DNA of 64,000 nt from Calothrix sp. FI2-JRJ7 (GCA_019359675.1 JAHHGX010000065.1:558001-622000); one strand, 5' to 3'. Positions 34,881-44,762 are shown, counted from the first letter of the stretch. A program made the numbers and translations. Notes: generated by a model not told the origin, from the sequence alone.

Positions 34881-35099
34881 ATGAGTATCCAAGAAAGAAT
34901 CCAACAAGAACTCGAACAAGCTCGCGCTGTTTGTGACGCCACTGGTGGTGAGTCGTCTGAGTGCGCTGCTGCTTGGGACGCTGTTGAAGAACTTCAAGCT
35001 GAAGCTTCACACCAACGCCAAGAAAAACCAAAAAACTCTTTAGAACAATACTGCGACGCTAACCCAGAAGCTGCTGAGTGCAGAGTATACGAAGAATAA
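34881..35099 (+). CDS. cp12: CP12, Calvin cycle regulator
   Basis: 72 residues. Intrinsically disordered redox protein that links GAPDH and phosphoribulokinase into an inactive complex in the dark. Both cysteine pairs are present: AVCDATGGESSECAAAWD (N-terminal pair with the AWD-VEEL core) and YCDANPEAAECRVYEE (C-terminal pair which inserts in GAPDH). Full length and intact, so thioredoxin control should work. Its own promoter; a hairpin follows. Confidence 0.97.
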   Translation: MSIQERIQQELEQARAVCDATGGESSECAAAWDAVEELQAEASHQRQEKPKNSLEQYCDANPEAAECRVYEE

Positions 35100-35124
35100 C
35101 ACAGTTAGAGCGCGTCTAAAGTCA

Positions 35125-35219
35125 GGCAAGCAACTAAGATTTTTGAGCAAGTCTAGCACCCACCTGTGTAAGATAAGTATTCCTAAATCTTAACTTTGCT
35201 TGTCTTTTTATTTATTAAT
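35125..35219 (+). terminator. Putative terminator after cp12
   Basis: GGCAAGCAACTAAGATTT can pair with AAATCTTAACTTTGCTTGTC, followed by TTTTTATTT. The loop of some 55 bases is long for an intrinsic terminator. Confidence 0.45.
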
Positions 35220-35247
35220 GTTATCATGTGTCATTTGTTACACGTTT

Positions 35248-35314
35248 AGAAACCGGGTTTCTTATTGATATCTTGTAATGAAAACAACGATTTTGGCTAA
35301 AAACCCGGTTTCTT
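35248..35314. repeat. Palindromic 'AAACCGGGTTT' element, copy 2
   Basis: agaaaccgggtttcttattg … aaaacccggtttctt with 'taatgaaaac' and 'gattttg' in the middle, as in copy 3 at 42024. Confidence 0.75.
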
Positions 35315-35334
35315 TAATTTAAAATTGATTAATT

Positions 35335-35928
35335 ATGGGAAATGAAGCTTGGTATCGTGGACTAGTTTGGCTTGATTATCGATTAGCTATATTATTTACC
35401 GTAGTTATTCCTTTAATCTTGCTAATTTGGGCCTTTGTTCAAAAAGCTCAACCAATACAGCATTTGTTGATGATTTACTGGCGAGTGGCTAGTTTGTTAG
35501 CTATTACGCTTTATTTAATGATTGCTCAGTATCCGGTTGCTTTTCTTTCTGGGTTACTTGCGCGGATTCTGGTTCCAATTTCATTATGGTTTTGGGTAGA
35601 CTTGAATGATGAAATTGAATATCAGTCTGGCGCCTTAAAGTTAATTTTTACCTCGTGGCGATGGGCAACCACCTTTTACTGTATTCTAGGTATTATCGCA
35701 TTAACTCCTGCACTAGGTTGTGGGTTTTCTGATACCGCTATCAAGACTAGTACTTGTCAACTGTGGTTAGAGGCGCCTTTAACATTTAAAGATATTTTCC
35801 ACGGCAATACAAAAGTACCGTTTTTAGGAATACTTGGTATTTTGGGTTTGATAATTTATGTTATTTACCTAAGTTATTTCGTAATTGTCAGACTTGGCAA
35901 GCAAGGACGGTCAGCAACCGAACAATAA
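35335..35928 (+). CDS. DUF3177 family membrane protein
   Basis: 197 residues with five to six hydrophobic helices. The start (WYRGLVWLDYRLAILFTVVI), PIQHLLMIYWRVASLLAI, the SWRWATTFYCILG helix and the loop with GCGFSD…TCQLWLEAPL…HG match the cyanobacterial/plastid DUF3177 family. No function known. Starts at ATG 35335, a few bases after a repeat element. The next gene follows by 47 bases, with a short 'aaacctgggttaaaacccagg' stem between. Confidence 0.82.
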   Translation: MGNEAWYRGLVWLDYRLAILFTVVIPLILLIWAFVQKAQPIQHLLMIYWRVASLLAITLYLMIAQYPVAFLSGLLARILVPISLWFWVDLNDEIEYQSGALKLIFTSWRWATTFYCILGIIALTPALGCGFSDTAIKTSTCQLWLEAPLTFKDIFHGNTKVPFLGILGILGLIIYVIYLSYFVIVRLGKQGRSATEQ

Positions 35929-35975
35929 AACGAAACCTGGGTTAAAACCCAGGTCATGCAAATAAAATAAGTATT

Positions 35976-36272
35976 ATGAACTCAGTTGAGAAGAGATTGG
36001 AAAGTTACACGATTAAACGTCCTTTTCAAGTTTTAGTCGTAACTGCGCTTGTAGATGGTGAAGAGGACGAGATTACTGTTTTTAAAGGATTTTCTAGTTC
36101 GTTGGTGCGTGGAACACCTTCTAACCCCGATGTGCCAGTTTTACCAGATGATGCTAATATACTAAGTATCGATATAGTCGCTAGCCCTTATAATCCCGAA
36201 GCTCCTCGTTATATCGAGCAAAAATTATCTTGGTCCGTTATGCAAACTCGTTTGTCAGATGTTGGTGTGTAA
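35976..36272 (+). CDS. Conserved cyanobacterial protein (possibly DUF7734)
   Basis: 98 residues. ALVDGEEDEITVFKGFSSSL followed by PDVPVLPDDANILSIDIVAS and PYNPEAPRYIEQKLSW form a compact domain that I recall from cyanobacteria and plastids, with no function. The family name is from memory and is uncertain. It may form a unit with the DUF3177 gene upstream. No signal peptide. Confidence 0.65.
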   Translation: MNSVEKRLESYTIKRPFQVLVVTALVDGEEDEITVFKGFSSSLVRGTPSNPDVPVLPDDANILSIDIVASPYNPEAPRYIEQKLSWSVMQTRLSDVGV

Positions 36273-36648
36273 TTAGTGCAGTGGGCGTTCAAAAAGCTTT
36301 ATAGTTATCTCAGTACAGGCAAAGTAATTAAATTCACAATGTAATAAAAACGTCCGCATCAAGATATTGTAAAAAGTCTAACTCTTTGTTACCCAATCGC
36401 AAAATTATGTTAACTTATTATGAATAATCATAAATATCAGAATAAATAGTGATTTATCGTATCCACTCTAGGGTAGATTTTTGTTTTTAACGCCATTCCC
36501 AATTATAGTCACGAGGCAGACGTAGTTTAATTTAAGCGTCTGTGAGAGTTTCGTATTACATGTCGATTATCCGACATATTTGTCCGTTTTACTTACGGTG
36601 GCGCCTTCCCCACTCATCCTTCGCGTAACATTTACACTACCATTCATC
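36273..36648. other. Leader region of guaA
   Basis: 376 bases with no convincing gene. It includes an in-frame extension of guaA from 36580 that I do not accept. I looked for a purine riboswitch and saw none. Confidence 0.45.
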
Positions 36649-38271
36649 ATGAATACAGCGGTGACTCTACTAACAGAACAAGTGTCGAGTGAAAAGCAGT
36701 CTTTGAGACTTATTACTCGCCAAATCATAGTTATCCTCGACTTTGGCTCTCAGTACTCTGAACTGATAGCTCGTCGAGTTCGCGAGACTCAAGTATATTC
36801 CGAAGTCCTTTCCTATCGCACCACAGCAGAGCAAATTCGTCAACTAAATCCTAAAGGAATTATTCTTTCGGGTGGCCCAAGTTCAGTTTATGATACAGGC
36901 GCCCCACATTGTGACCCAGAAATTTGGAATCTAGGCATACCCATTATGGGTGTTTGCTACGGTATGCAGTTAATGGTGCAGCAGTTGGGTGGAGAAGTAT
37001 CGCGTGCGACTAGAGGTGAATATGGAAAAGCCTCATTGTATGTAGATGACGCAACAGACCTACTCGCAAACGTTGAAACTGGTACAACAATGTGGATGAG
37101 TCACGGTGACTCTGTAACCACCATGCCATCGGGTTTTGAGTTATTGGCACATACCGATAACACCCCCTGCGCTGCCATAGCGAATCATGCTCATAAACTT
37201 TACGGAGTACAATTTCACCCAGAAGTCGTTCACTCACATGGTGGAGGAGCATTAATTCGTAATTTCGTTTACGACATTTGTGAGTGCGAACCAACTTGGA
37301 CGACTGACGCATTTGTAGAAGAAGCAGTACGCGAAATTCGTGCGCGTGTTGGCAATAAGCGCGTTTTACTTGCTTTATCTGGAGGAGTTGACTCTTCGAC
37401 ACTCGCATTTTTACTCTATAAAGCTATTGGTGAACAGCTTACATGTATGTTTATTGACCAAGGCTTTATGCGGAAGTTGGAGCCAGAACGATTAGTAAAA
37501 TTGTTCAAAGATGAGTTTCATATACCTGTAGAGTATGTCAACGCACGGGAACGCTTCTTGACTGCGCTTGATGGTATTACTGACCCAGAAGAAAAACGGC
37601 GTATTATCGGACACGAGTTCATTAGAGTGTTCGAGGAAGAATCAAGACGTTTAGGGCCATTCGATTATTTAGCACAGGGAACGCTATATCCTGATGTTAT
37701 CGAATCTGCTGATACTAACGTAGACCCACAAACAGGTGAACGGGTAGCAGTAAAAATTAAGAGTCATCATAACGTTGGTGGGTTGCCCAAAGACCTACGA
37801 TTTAAACTGATTGAACCGCTTCGTAAGCTTTTTAAAGACGAAGTACGCAAAGTCGGACGTTCAATTGGTTTACCAGAAGAAATAGTTCAACGTCATCCTT
37901 TTCCAGGCCCCGGTTTGGCAATTCGTATTTTAGGCGAAGTGACTGCTGAGAGGTTGAATATATTACGCGATGCTGACTTAATTGTACGGCAAGAAATTAA
38001 CCAAAATGGTTTGTATCATGATTGCTGGCAAGCTTTTGCAGTATTACTACCAATAAAAAGTGTTGGTGTAATGGGCGACCAACGTACTTATGCGTACCCG
38101 ATTGTTCTGCGAATTGTTACCAGCGAAGATGGAATGACAGCAGATTGGGCCCGCGTACCTTATGACGTTTTGGAAGTAATTTCTAATCGTATAGTTAACG
38201 AAGTTAAAGGTGTTAACCGCGTTGTCTATGACATTACCTCGAAACCACCTGGTACTATCGAGTGGGAATAG
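36649..38271 (+). CDS. guaA: GMP synthase (glutamine-hydrolysing)
   Basis: About 540 residues from ATG 36649 ([11 protein letters not shown]); the longer frame from 36580 adds a non-conserved stretch. Converts XMP to GMP with ATP and glutamine. Class I glutaminase domain: [36 protein letters not shown] (nucleophile Cys), VQFHPEV. ATP pyrophosphatase domain: [20 protein letters not shown] (P-loop), then [11 protein letters not shown] and the C-terminal dimerisation domain with [14 protein letters not shown] and KPPGTIEWE at the end. Intact. Confidence 0.97.
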   Translation: MNTAVTLLTEQVSSEKQSLRLITRQIIVILDFGSQYSELIARRVRETQVYSEVLSYRTTAEQIRQLNPKGIILSGGPSSVYDTGAPHCDPEIWNLGIPIMGVCYGMQLMVQQLGGEVSRATRGEYGKASLYVDDATDLLANVETGTTMWMSHGDSVTTMPSGFELLAHTDNTPCAAIANHAHKLYGVQFHPEVVHSHGGGALIRNFVYDICECEPTWTTDAFVEEAVREIRARVGNKRVLLALSGGVDSSTLAFLLYKAIGEQLTCMFIDQGFMRKLEPERLVKLFKDEFHIPVEYVNARERFLTALDGITDPEEKRRIIGHEFIRVFEEESRRLGPFDYLAQGTLYPDVIESADTNVDPQTGERVAVKIKSHHNVGGLPKDLRFKLIEPLRKLFKDEVRKVGRSIGLPEEIVQRHPFPGPGLAIRILGEVTAERLNILRDADLIVRQEINQNGLYHDCWQAFAVLLPIKSVGVMGDQRTYAYPIVLRIVTSEDGMTADWARVPYDVLEVISNRIVNEVKGVNRVVYDITSKPPGTIEWE

Positions 38272-38315
38272 GCGCCTTCTAATTTCCAATATTTCGTCTA
38301 TATATAGACAGTGAA

Positions 38316-38362
38316 AAGTCCATATACTTGATAAGTTCTTCAATCAAGTATTTGGACTTGTA
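38316..38362 (+). terminator. Hairpin after guaA
   Basis: AAGTCCAtATACTTGAT pairs with ATCAAGTATtTGGACTT around a loop of about 9 bases, 45 bases after the stop. Stem of 15-16 pairs; weak T-tract. Confidence 0.55.
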
Positions 38363-38516
38363 ATAGTGTGTGTAAATCGTGAGATTTATTGAATTATAAA
38401 AAAATTTAGTAGCTTTTTGCTTCGGAATTATTACTGAATAAAATATTGTGTATTTTTTAGTTTGCGTGATTTAGCTGAGAATAAAATTGTTACAAAATAC
38501 ACAAAAATATAATTAA

Positions 38517-38646
38517 TCCCCCAACCCCCCTTGATAAGGGGGCTAAGAATTTACTTTTTTCTCCGTTTTTATAAGAGACTTTGAATTTTTTATAAGAGAC
38601 TTTGAATTCTTGTTCCCCCCCGAATTCACGGGGGGGTTAGGGGGGA
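38517..38646. repeat. 'CCCCCC' repeat pair, copy 2
   Basis: Same element as at 31425 and 48413. Here its right end lies over the last codons and stop of the kinase gene 38637-41378 (minus strand), encoding the terminal DPP. Confidence 0.75.
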
Positions 38647-41378
38647 TCATTATTAAAAGGGAATCGAATTGTAAAAGTACTTCCCTGTCCTTCACCTAGA
38701 CTTGTAGCAGTAATTGTACCACCATGTAATTCGATGATGTGACTTGCAATTGCCAGCCCTAAACCTAAACCCTGGCGCCTGCCACTAGAATTATCTTGTT
38801 GATAACGTTCAAATACTTGGGGTAAAAACTCTGGCTTGATACCTATACCTGTATCTTTAACATCTATTTGAATGTAATTTAAATGTTGATTTCCTTGCCA
38901 AGTGTGTTTAATTGATAAATATACTTCGATACGCCCACCTACGTCGGTAAATTTTAGCGCGTTGGAGAGTAAATTTCCCATTACCTGTTGCAAGCGATGA
39001 ATATCCCCAGAGATAGGAGGTATTGAGTTATCAAGTACTGTTACAAAGCGAATATTTTTAGCGTTGGCGCCAGGATAAGCTGTTTCGATAGCAGCTGTGA
39101 CAACAGTATAAAGGTTAACTGGCGCCAGTTCTAATTGCAGCTTACTTCTGAGGATACGCGATATATCGAGCAAATCTTCAAGAAGTTTAGCTTGTGACCT
39201 GGCGTTACGTTCAATTGTTTGAAGTGCTTTTTGAGTTGCAGCTTCGTCAAATTTGCGCGTTTGAAGTAACTTTGCCCAACCTAATATTGCATTTAGAGGA
39301 GAACGCAAGTCGTGTGATACCATCGCGACAAATTCATCTTTGGCAAGGTTTGCTGTTTCTGCTGACTGTCGTGCTTTTTCTTCGAGTTCTAATAAATGCT
39401 TGTAACGTTCTTCGCTCTGGCGTAGTGCCGCTTCTGTTTGTTTAAGCTGAGTTAAATTTATGATAAAACAAGCACTGTAACCATCTTCTCTACCCTCCAT
39501 TTGGGCAATACCAAGTAAGATGGGTACCCGCGTACCGTCTTTGTGAAAATACTCTTTTTCAAATAGAGTACAAAATCCATTTAATTGTAGTTCTTGAATT
39601 TTTTTAGCATCGAGTTCTTTAAATTCTGATGGGGTCATTGTATCCCAACGTAAAACCCCTGTCTCAATATCGGCGCCTGTGTAGCCGAACATTTCTAAAA
39701 AAGCATTGTTTGCTTCATAAATGCGGCCACTGGCATCACCAAAATAAACACCTACAAAATTTGAGTCAACAATACGCCGAAATTTCGCTTCACTGTCACG
39801 CAATGCAGTTTGTGTTTGTTTTGCAACAGTAATATCTGTAGCATTACCAACTACTCTTGCGACATCTCCTTGAGAATTACGAATTATCTTACCTTTATCT
39901 TCTACATACCGATAGTTTCCATCTTTGGAGCGTACTCGGTAGGACAAACTATAACAATCTTGCTTGGCTATTATAGCATCTAGAGCGCTTTTGAAATCAT
40001 TAATATCATCAGGATGAATTAATTCATACCACCCTTGAGCAGTTGGCTCAACTTCCGAATCATTATAACCGAAAATCCGCGTTATTCCATCACTACGTTG
40101 TATGGTGTTTGCTTCGGTATCCCAATCATAAATCAAGCTATTAACAGCGCGCGCTGCCAGTTGGAACCGCTCGTTACTTTTACGGAGTGATTCCTCAGTT
40201 CGTTTATGTTCTGTAATATCGAGCGCAGTCCCAACAATTTGACGGGGTGAATTATCAAAATTACGCTTAAAAATAACTTCTTTACTTAATAGCCATCTCC
40301 ATTCCCCATTTTTATGTCGCATCCTATACTCAGTTTCAACAGTATCACCATCCTGAAGTGTATTAAAACGCCCTAGCATTTGAGGCAATCGTTGTAAATC
40401 CTCTGGATGCATCAGTAAACCAAATAACTGGACGCCCATCGCTTCAATTTCGGTTGTCGTATAACCTAACACCTCGCCAATTTGACGATTTACATAGACG
40501 TTACGTTGCTCAACTAAGTCATAAACGTATAGTATACCTGGTGTAGCTGTAGCGATGCGCTCGATAAAGTCCTCAGTGTGCTTTTTGGCTGTAACATCAC
40601 GCCATGATGCAACAATTCCATCGCCCATTTTGGAAATCCGAATATCGAACACGCGCGTTGACAACTGTTTGCCAAATACATCGGTATATACAAGTGATTC
40701 CTTTATTAATGGTTGACCAGTTTCAACGACGCGGCAATACTCATCGAATAAACCAGTGGTGCGTGTTGCAGGGAATAATTCGCACAGTAACTTACCTAGC
40801 TGCTCCTCTTTGCTCAACATATTCGCTTCACAAGCGGCAGCATTAACATATTCAAACCGAAAATCAATTATATTACCTTCGTTGTTACGAACTGCCGAAT
40901 AAAAGCCAAAGCAGTCGAGTGAATTTTCGATTGAAGTACGGAAGCGCTCCTCACTTGAAAGCAATTTTCGGCGTAGACGTACATTTGCGACGGCTGAGTG
41001 TAGTGTTGAGCGTAAAATATCGGGTGTGGTTTCTCGCTTTACTAAATAATCTTGTACACCGGTTTTCATTGCTTGGACTGCAACTGCTTCGTTACCCTGC
41101 CCGGTTATCATTATCGCAGCAGGCATAAATGTACGCGGTTGCTCATCGATTTGCTTTTTTAATTCGTCAATTAGCTCTAACCCATCGATATCAGGAAGCA
41201 AAAAGTCGAGTAAAATTACATCCGGCTGAAATCGGCGCCATGATTCAAGACCGCTTTTGCCAGTGGAAGCTTCAAGAATTGTATAGTTATATTTGGCGTC
41301 TTGCTGTAAAAAATGGCGATAAAGCTCGCGTTCACTAGGAGAATTGTCAATGATAAGAACGGTTAGCTCAGTCGTCAT
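38637..41378 (-). CDS. REC-multiPAS hybrid histidine kinase
   Basis: About 913 residues from ATG 41378 (MTTELTVLIIDNSPSER). Order: receiver (DVILLDFLLPDIDGLEL; DYLVKRE), then four PAS/PAC units (FRTSIENSLDCFGF …; ATPGILYVYDLVEQRNVYVN with RMRHKNGEWRW; a third with RIFGYNDSEVEPTAQGWYEL; a fourth with AKFRRIVDSNFVGVYFGDAS), HisKA (MVSHDLRSPLNAILGWAKLL) and HATPase (DTGIGIKPEFL, GLGLGLAIASH). Cytosolic. The fourth PAS has a CFIINLTQLKQTE joint. It senses unknown signals. Single gene; the 3' end has been remodelled by a repeat. Confidence 0.92.
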   Translation of the reverse strand: MTTELTVLIIDNSPSERELYRHFLQQDAKYNYTILEASTGKSGLESWRRFQPDVILLDFLLPDIDGLELIDELKKQIDEQPRTFMPAAIMITGQGNEAVAVQAMKTGVQDYLVKRETTPDILRSTLHSAVANVRLRRKLLSSEERFRTSIENSLDCFGFYSAVRNNEGNIIDFRFEYVNAAACEANMLSKEEQLGKLLCELFPATRTTGLFDEYCRVVETGQPLIKESLVYTDVFGKQLSTRVFDIRISKMGDGIVASWRDVTAKKHTEDFIERIATATPGILYVYDLVEQRNVYVNRQIGEVLGYTTTEIEAMGVQLFGLLMHPEDLQRLPQMLGRFNTLQDGDTVETEYRMRHKNGEWRWLLSKEVIFKRNFDNSPRQIVGTALDITEHKRTEESLRKSNERFQLAARAVNSLIYDWDTEANTIQRSDGITRIFGYNDSEVEPTAQGWYELIHPDDINDFKSALDAIIAKQDCYSLSYRVRSKDGNYRYVEDKGKIIRNSQGDVARVVGNATDITVAKQTQTALRDSEAKFRRIVDSNFVGVYFGDASGRIYEANNAFLEMFGYTGADIETGVLRWDTMTPSEFKELDAKKIQELQLNGFCTLFEKEYFHKDGTRVPILLGIAQMEGREDGYSACFIINLTQLKQTEAALRQSEERYKHLLELEEKARQSAETANLAKDEFVAMVSHDLRSPLNAILGWAKLLQTRKFDEAATQKALQTIERNARSQAKLLEDLLDISRILRSKLQLELAPVNLYTVVTAAIETAYPGANAKNIRFVTVLDNSIPPISGDIHRLQQVMGNLLSNALKFTDVGGRIEVYLSIKHTWQGNQHLNYIQIDVKDTGIGIKPEFLPQVFERYQQDNSSGRRQGLGLGLAIASHIIELHGGTITATSLGEGQGSTFTIRFPFNNDPP

Positions 41379-41530
41379 GTTTCCCAAGCCACAGTGTAAA
41401 TATATACATTATTTGCCAAATTAATCAATCGGTTTGCTATAATTAATACAAACAATATTATTCGCCACGAAACATTAATAGCATATTTCAATCTTTTAAA
41501 GACATTGTGAATACCACTGCCGAAAGATTT

Positions 41531-41812
41531 TTAGTAACTAATTTGGTTGGATAGATAGCTGGGTGGTTCTACATGTATCATAACTCTGGCGGGGGAAAAT
41601 CTCTCTTTTAGGAGGTTTTCGACTTCTTCGGTGATGCGGTGAGATGTTTCTACGTCAGGAGCATCTACTATTAAATGCATTTCGATAAATACTTGGCGCC
41701 CAATAACTCCACGTGAGGCAATATCATGACAGTTGACAACTCCAGGGACTGAGAGTGCCAAGGAATGAATGACTTCGGGAGCAACTGCCATTTCATCTAC
41801 AAGCCACGGCAA
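41531..41812 (-). pseudogene. C-terminal domain of a cation efflux (CDF) transporter, truncated
   Basis: 93 codons. APEVIHSLALSVPGVVNCHD, SRGVIGRQVFIEMHLIVDAP and TSHRITEEVENLLKERF match the cytosolic dimerisation domain of CDF metal exporters. The six-helix membrane domain is missing: upstream the frame runs on without ATG through a palindromic repeat (41857-41936) to a stop near 41957. Either a stand-alone domain expressed from TTG 41812, or, more likely, a remnant of a longer gene cut by the repeat. Confidence 0.65.
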
Positions 41813-41856
41813 ATTTTCTTTTAATACAGCTGTTATACAAATTACTTGAAAACCTA

Positions 41857-41936
41857 GAAACCTGGAATATACGTTGATAGCATGTAATAAAAATGACGAT
41901 TTGTCTGCGACAATGAATGCGTAGAAACCAGGTTTA
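41857..41936. repeat. Palindromic 'AAACCGGGTTT' element, copy 4 (diverged)
   Basis: tagaaacctgg at the left and gcgtagaaaccaggttta at the right enclose 'taataaaaatgacgat'. It is less symmetric than the others and sits just upstream of the truncated CDF domain. Confidence 0.55.
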
Positions 41937-42023
41937 TGCAGCGTAAGTCCTATTGATTACTTGTTGCATTAATATCAGTAATATTTTTAGAGTTTTTATT
42001 TCTTTAGGAATAAATCTTAGGTA

Positions 42024-42088
42024 AGAAACCGGGTTTCTTTGTTGATATAGTAATGAAAACGAGATTTTGCATAGAAACCCGGTTTCTT
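42024..42088. repeat. Palindromic 'AAACCGGGTTT' element, copy 3
   Basis: agaaaccgggtttctttgtt … tagaaacccggtttctttg with 'taatgaaaac' and 'gattttgcatag' inside, almost the same as copies 1 and 2. Confidence 0.8.
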
Positions 42089-42126
42089 TGTGTAAACAAT
42101 TGTCAATAAGTGACGATAATAAAACT

Positions 42127-42477
42127 ATGTCTAGTACTCACTTAACATTAAACTTGGGCGAAGGTTCTATATCTTTTAGCTTTTCTGAGTCTGCTGCACG
42201 CGACTTGAAAGCTGCACTCGACCAATTGATAATGAGTCTCAAAGCTGTTTCGGCGACAAAAAGTGGTGGAGGCGCCAAACCAAGTCCTCAACGTCCTGTA
42301 GAGTATAGATACACGGGAGAAGTTTTTCTGGAAATTTTTTGTAACCCAAATATCTGGGCAACACCTTTTGCTGCTAAAGTTCTAATTACGGTGCGCGATG
42401 CCACCATCAAACTAACTACAGAAGCTGAACTCACCCGAATTATAGAGGATGTGAATCAGTACTTAGAACAATTTTAG
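42127..42477 (+). CDS. Conserved cyanobacterial protein, unknown
   Basis: I start it at ATG 42127 ([20 protein letters not shown]) since the longer frame from 42067 reads through a repeat. 116 residues. An N-terminal strand-rich part, a helix ([20 protein letters not shown]), a short disordered linker ([11 protein letters not shown]) and a C-terminal alpha-beta part ([20 protein letters not shown]). I do not know its function. No membrane segment or signal. Confidence 0.65.
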   Translation: MSSTHLTLNLGEGSISFSFSESAARDLKAALDQLIMSLKAVSATKSGGGAKPSPQRPVEYRYTGEVFLEIFCNPNIWATPFAAKVLITVRDATIKLTTEAELTRIIEDVNQYLEQF

Positions 42478-42869
42478 AGCCTTATAAAAATAAAAAAGGA
42501 GCAAGTGTTGCTGCCAGCACTGCTCCGGGAATTGAAAAAAGACTCAAGCAATGAATTTTGATAGTTCCTTCTCTAATGACACCGACGCAATTAAGCGCAA
42601 AAAATCATTTTGATATATCCCTACTATAACAGGGATGAATAGGGACTCACGGGTGTAATAAATCCGTATTATGTAAGTTTTACTAATTTGGAAGCTTTAA
42701 AGTTTTTAGCCAAGACTTGAGTTAACAGGGAATAATTAATCGTGGGATTGGGAGTAAGTGGTTGTAAGCAGAGATTTTTCAAACTGGCAGTCTGTGCAAC
42801 CCACCTTGGTTGTCAAATCTATGGTGACTTAACCTTAAGCCCAACCCAAAAACCGAACGTTTGGACTAA
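42478..42869. other. Long 3' region of the DUF4327 transcript
   Basis: No gene. The only strong element is an intrinsic terminator at 42489-42526 facing the minus strand. The nearest minus-strand gene ends at 42870, which leaves about 340 transcribed, non-coding bases. It might hold a small RNA; I could not match tmRNA, 6S or RNase P RNA. Confidence 0.5.
42489..42526 (-). terminator. Strong intrinsic terminator
   Basis: On the minus strand GGAGCA-GTGCTG-gcag-CAACAC-(t)-TGCTCC is followed by TTTTTTATTTTT. Stem of 12 pairs with one bulge. Confidence 0.75.
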
Positions 42870-43106
42870 TTAGTCGTTTTCCCATTCCTCACGACCAATT
42901 AAGTCGGCAATGCGGTCTCGCAGCAAAAAGTCGCATTTTTCTAATTCAGACTCAATACAAACCCATTCTCTAGCGGGAATGTACTGGCACAAGGTATAAA
43001 TGGGCTGCTGTCTGCTTACAACCCCTTTCTGCACCAGCCGACGTGCTTCGTCTTGAATCACGCCTAGAGAATAGTAACTGATAGAAGGCACCGTATTGAC
43101 ACTCAT
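42870..43106 (-). CDS. DUF4327 family protein
   Basis: 78 residues. YYSLGVIQDEARRLVQKGVV, SRQQPIYTLCQYIPAREWVC, IESELEKCDFLLRDRIADLI and the EEWEND end match the cyanobacteria-only DUF4327 family. Function unknown. The whole length is conserved, which argues for one small helical domain. Single gene with a long downstream untranslated region. Confidence 0.85.
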   Translation of the reverse strand: MSVNTVPSISYYSLGVIQDEARRLVQKGVVSRQQPIYTLCQYIPAREWVCIESELEKCDFLLRDRIADLIGREEWEND

Positions 43107-43975
43107 ATTTTTTACTCACGAATTACACTTAACTAGTGTTCCCGAAATTGTACTAAAACTAACGCAGCAAAAAAATTTACTTATGGCTTGTGTTTTGTAG
43201 TTTGGTATACGGAACTATTTTCATTCTGGCGCTACACACCTTCAAATTATCTAAAGAAATGTGAAAAAAATCAATATCTCCTGACATATTTACCACCTGC
43301 TATCTTCCGGTCTCAGTGTAGAGCTATGAATACGACACATATTACTTTGCGGCACCGACAAGCCATAGCTTCAGCACTCCAAGGCAAAAGATAGTGTTTT
43401 GATTAAGTGGAGAAACAGCGCAAAAGTAAGAACTGAAGGGCAGATTTGGTCGCCCGCTATCGATGAGATATCTGGCGGTGGCGTACAATCAAAACTGTTC
43501 TTCTAGATAAGATACACAAATTACCTGCCTGGGTGAAAGGTATAAACTAGCTCAAAGCCTAAATGCTAACATACCTCATTTGCTCTTGCCATTTATCTCG
43601 TCTTAAGGGTTTCTTAAACAAGTATTAAATTAGGTTAAGAATTTACTGAGTATCTGCTTACAGATTTTTATCTGTAACAAAAAGGCGATTGCCAAGCGTT
43701 TCAAAGCTAGTATACCAAATAATGGCAAGCATAAAATGCCATTAAGGCAGTGCAATTACATAAATTATTGGGCTAAAAATATAACGTTCCTAGATTTGAG
43801 CGCTTTAAAACAGCAGGCGTCCTGAAAAGATTAACTATTATAAATTTATATAACTTTTATTAAGAGAACCAATATCAAGCGACAAAACTGTGATGTTGAA
43901 TTTTGGGTGAGCAAGGGGGAACAATTTTTAGAACCTTAGTCTGTCTGTATTGATCCCCTGCTTTGGAGGTGCCTC
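43107..43975. other. Gene-poor 870-base spacer
   Basis: No supported gene. A 68-codon frame (43188-43394) ends with MNTTHITLRHRQAIASALQG but the rest looks random. 43440-43560 is richer in GC than its surroundings (gggcagatttggtcgcccg hairpin) and might be part of an RNA; no family recognised. Confidence 0.45.
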
Positions 43976-44389
43976 TTACTCCTCTTCTTGGTCTTCTTGG
44001 TCTTCTTGTGAATCATCTACTGAATCATCTACCGGGCGTTCGTTGCGAATACGATTGAGCAGCGACAAAACATTTGTACCACGCTCAATTGAATCATCCT
44101 CAACAAACATGACTTCAGGAGTACGACGTAAACGTACCCTTGAGCCAAGTTCGCTGCGGACGTAACCAGTAGCTGATTTTAGCCCAGCCATTGTTTCGGC
44201 TTTGGCTTCTTGGGTTCCGTAAATGGAAACGTAAATTTTGGCATGTTGCAAATCGCCAGAAACATTAACATCTGTGACGCTGACCATTCCTGTTCCCACA
44301 CGGTCATCTTTAATGCCGTTAAGCAGCATTTGACTGACTTCTCGTTTAATCAATTCTGCAACGCGCTCAACGCGACGATTGTTAGCCAT
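43976..44389 (-). CDS. rbfA: 30S ribosome-binding factor A
   Basis: 137 residues. RbfA binds the 30S subunit late in 16S rRNA maturation. [20 protein letters not shown] at the N-terminus, [20 protein letters not shown] and [20 protein letters not shown] are family hallmarks (KH-like fold). The C-terminus has an acidic tail ([14 protein letters not shown]) built from short repeats. DUF751 lies just upstream on the same strand, as in many cyanobacteria. Confidence 0.95.
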   Translation of the reverse strand: MANNRRVERVAELIKREVSQMLLNGIKDDRVGTGMVSVTDVNVSGDLQHAKIYVSIYGTQEAKAETMAGLKSATGYVRSELGSRVRLRRTPEVMFVEDDSIERGTNVLSLLNRIRNERPVDDSVDDSQEDQEDQEEE

Positions 44390-44443
44390 AATATTTTAAG
44401 TCTCACGAATTAGCATCAAAAAATTGGCGCCGATGAGGGCGCG

Positions 44444-44650
44444 TTAAACTGGCGTTAAGCCGAGCATTGCGCGTAATGTTAAGCTTACAAACACAAGGCT
44501 GCTTACTAAAATACCAATTAAGGCGATTACAGTTACTGGACGCTTGAGTAATGGCGCCATTGGAGCGAAGAGGTTGAGTAACACGCCAAGAAGGGTTGTA
44601 ATAAAGTAGCGGGGGTAGCGGGAAATATTCTCCCAAAAACCGTCAAACAT
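44444..44650 (-). CDS. DUF751 (Ycf33-like) membrane protein
   Basis: 68 residues. FDGFWENISRYPRYFITTLL then GVLLNLFAPMAPLLKRPVTV and a second helix IALIGILVSSLVFVSLTLRA give two membrane segments. This is the DUF751/Ycf33 family found in cyanobacteria and red-algal plastids; function unknown. 54 bases upstream of rbfA on the same strand, probably one operon. Confidence 0.85.
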   Translation of the reverse strand: MFDGFWENISRYPRYFITTLLGVLLNLFAPMAPLLKRPVTVIALIGILVSSLVFVSLTLRAMLGLTPV

Positions 44651-44762
44651 TTGATTTTATACTGCCTTAGTTTTACTATAGGTTGTCATGCACATACAAT
44701 TCATTCTAATGTACGTGGCAACAATTTGGCGCCGTGTAGAGGGGGAGCTTGACCAATTGTAT

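Noticed and set aside
36273-36579. Purine or other riboswitch before guaA
   Set aside because: No paired core or conserved loop sequence could be identified by eye.
36580-36648. Upstream extension of guaA
   Set aside because: Non-conserved sequence; GuaA family members begin near the ATG at 36649.
42530-42869. tmRNA, 6S RNA or RNase P RNA in the 3' region of DUF4327
   Set aside because: No tmRNA 5' signature, no RNase P conserved core and no clear 6S bubble seen.
43188-43394. 68-codon plus-strand frame
   Set aside because: The first two-thirds look random, no ribosome binding site, and no recognised family; only the last 20 codons are protein-like.
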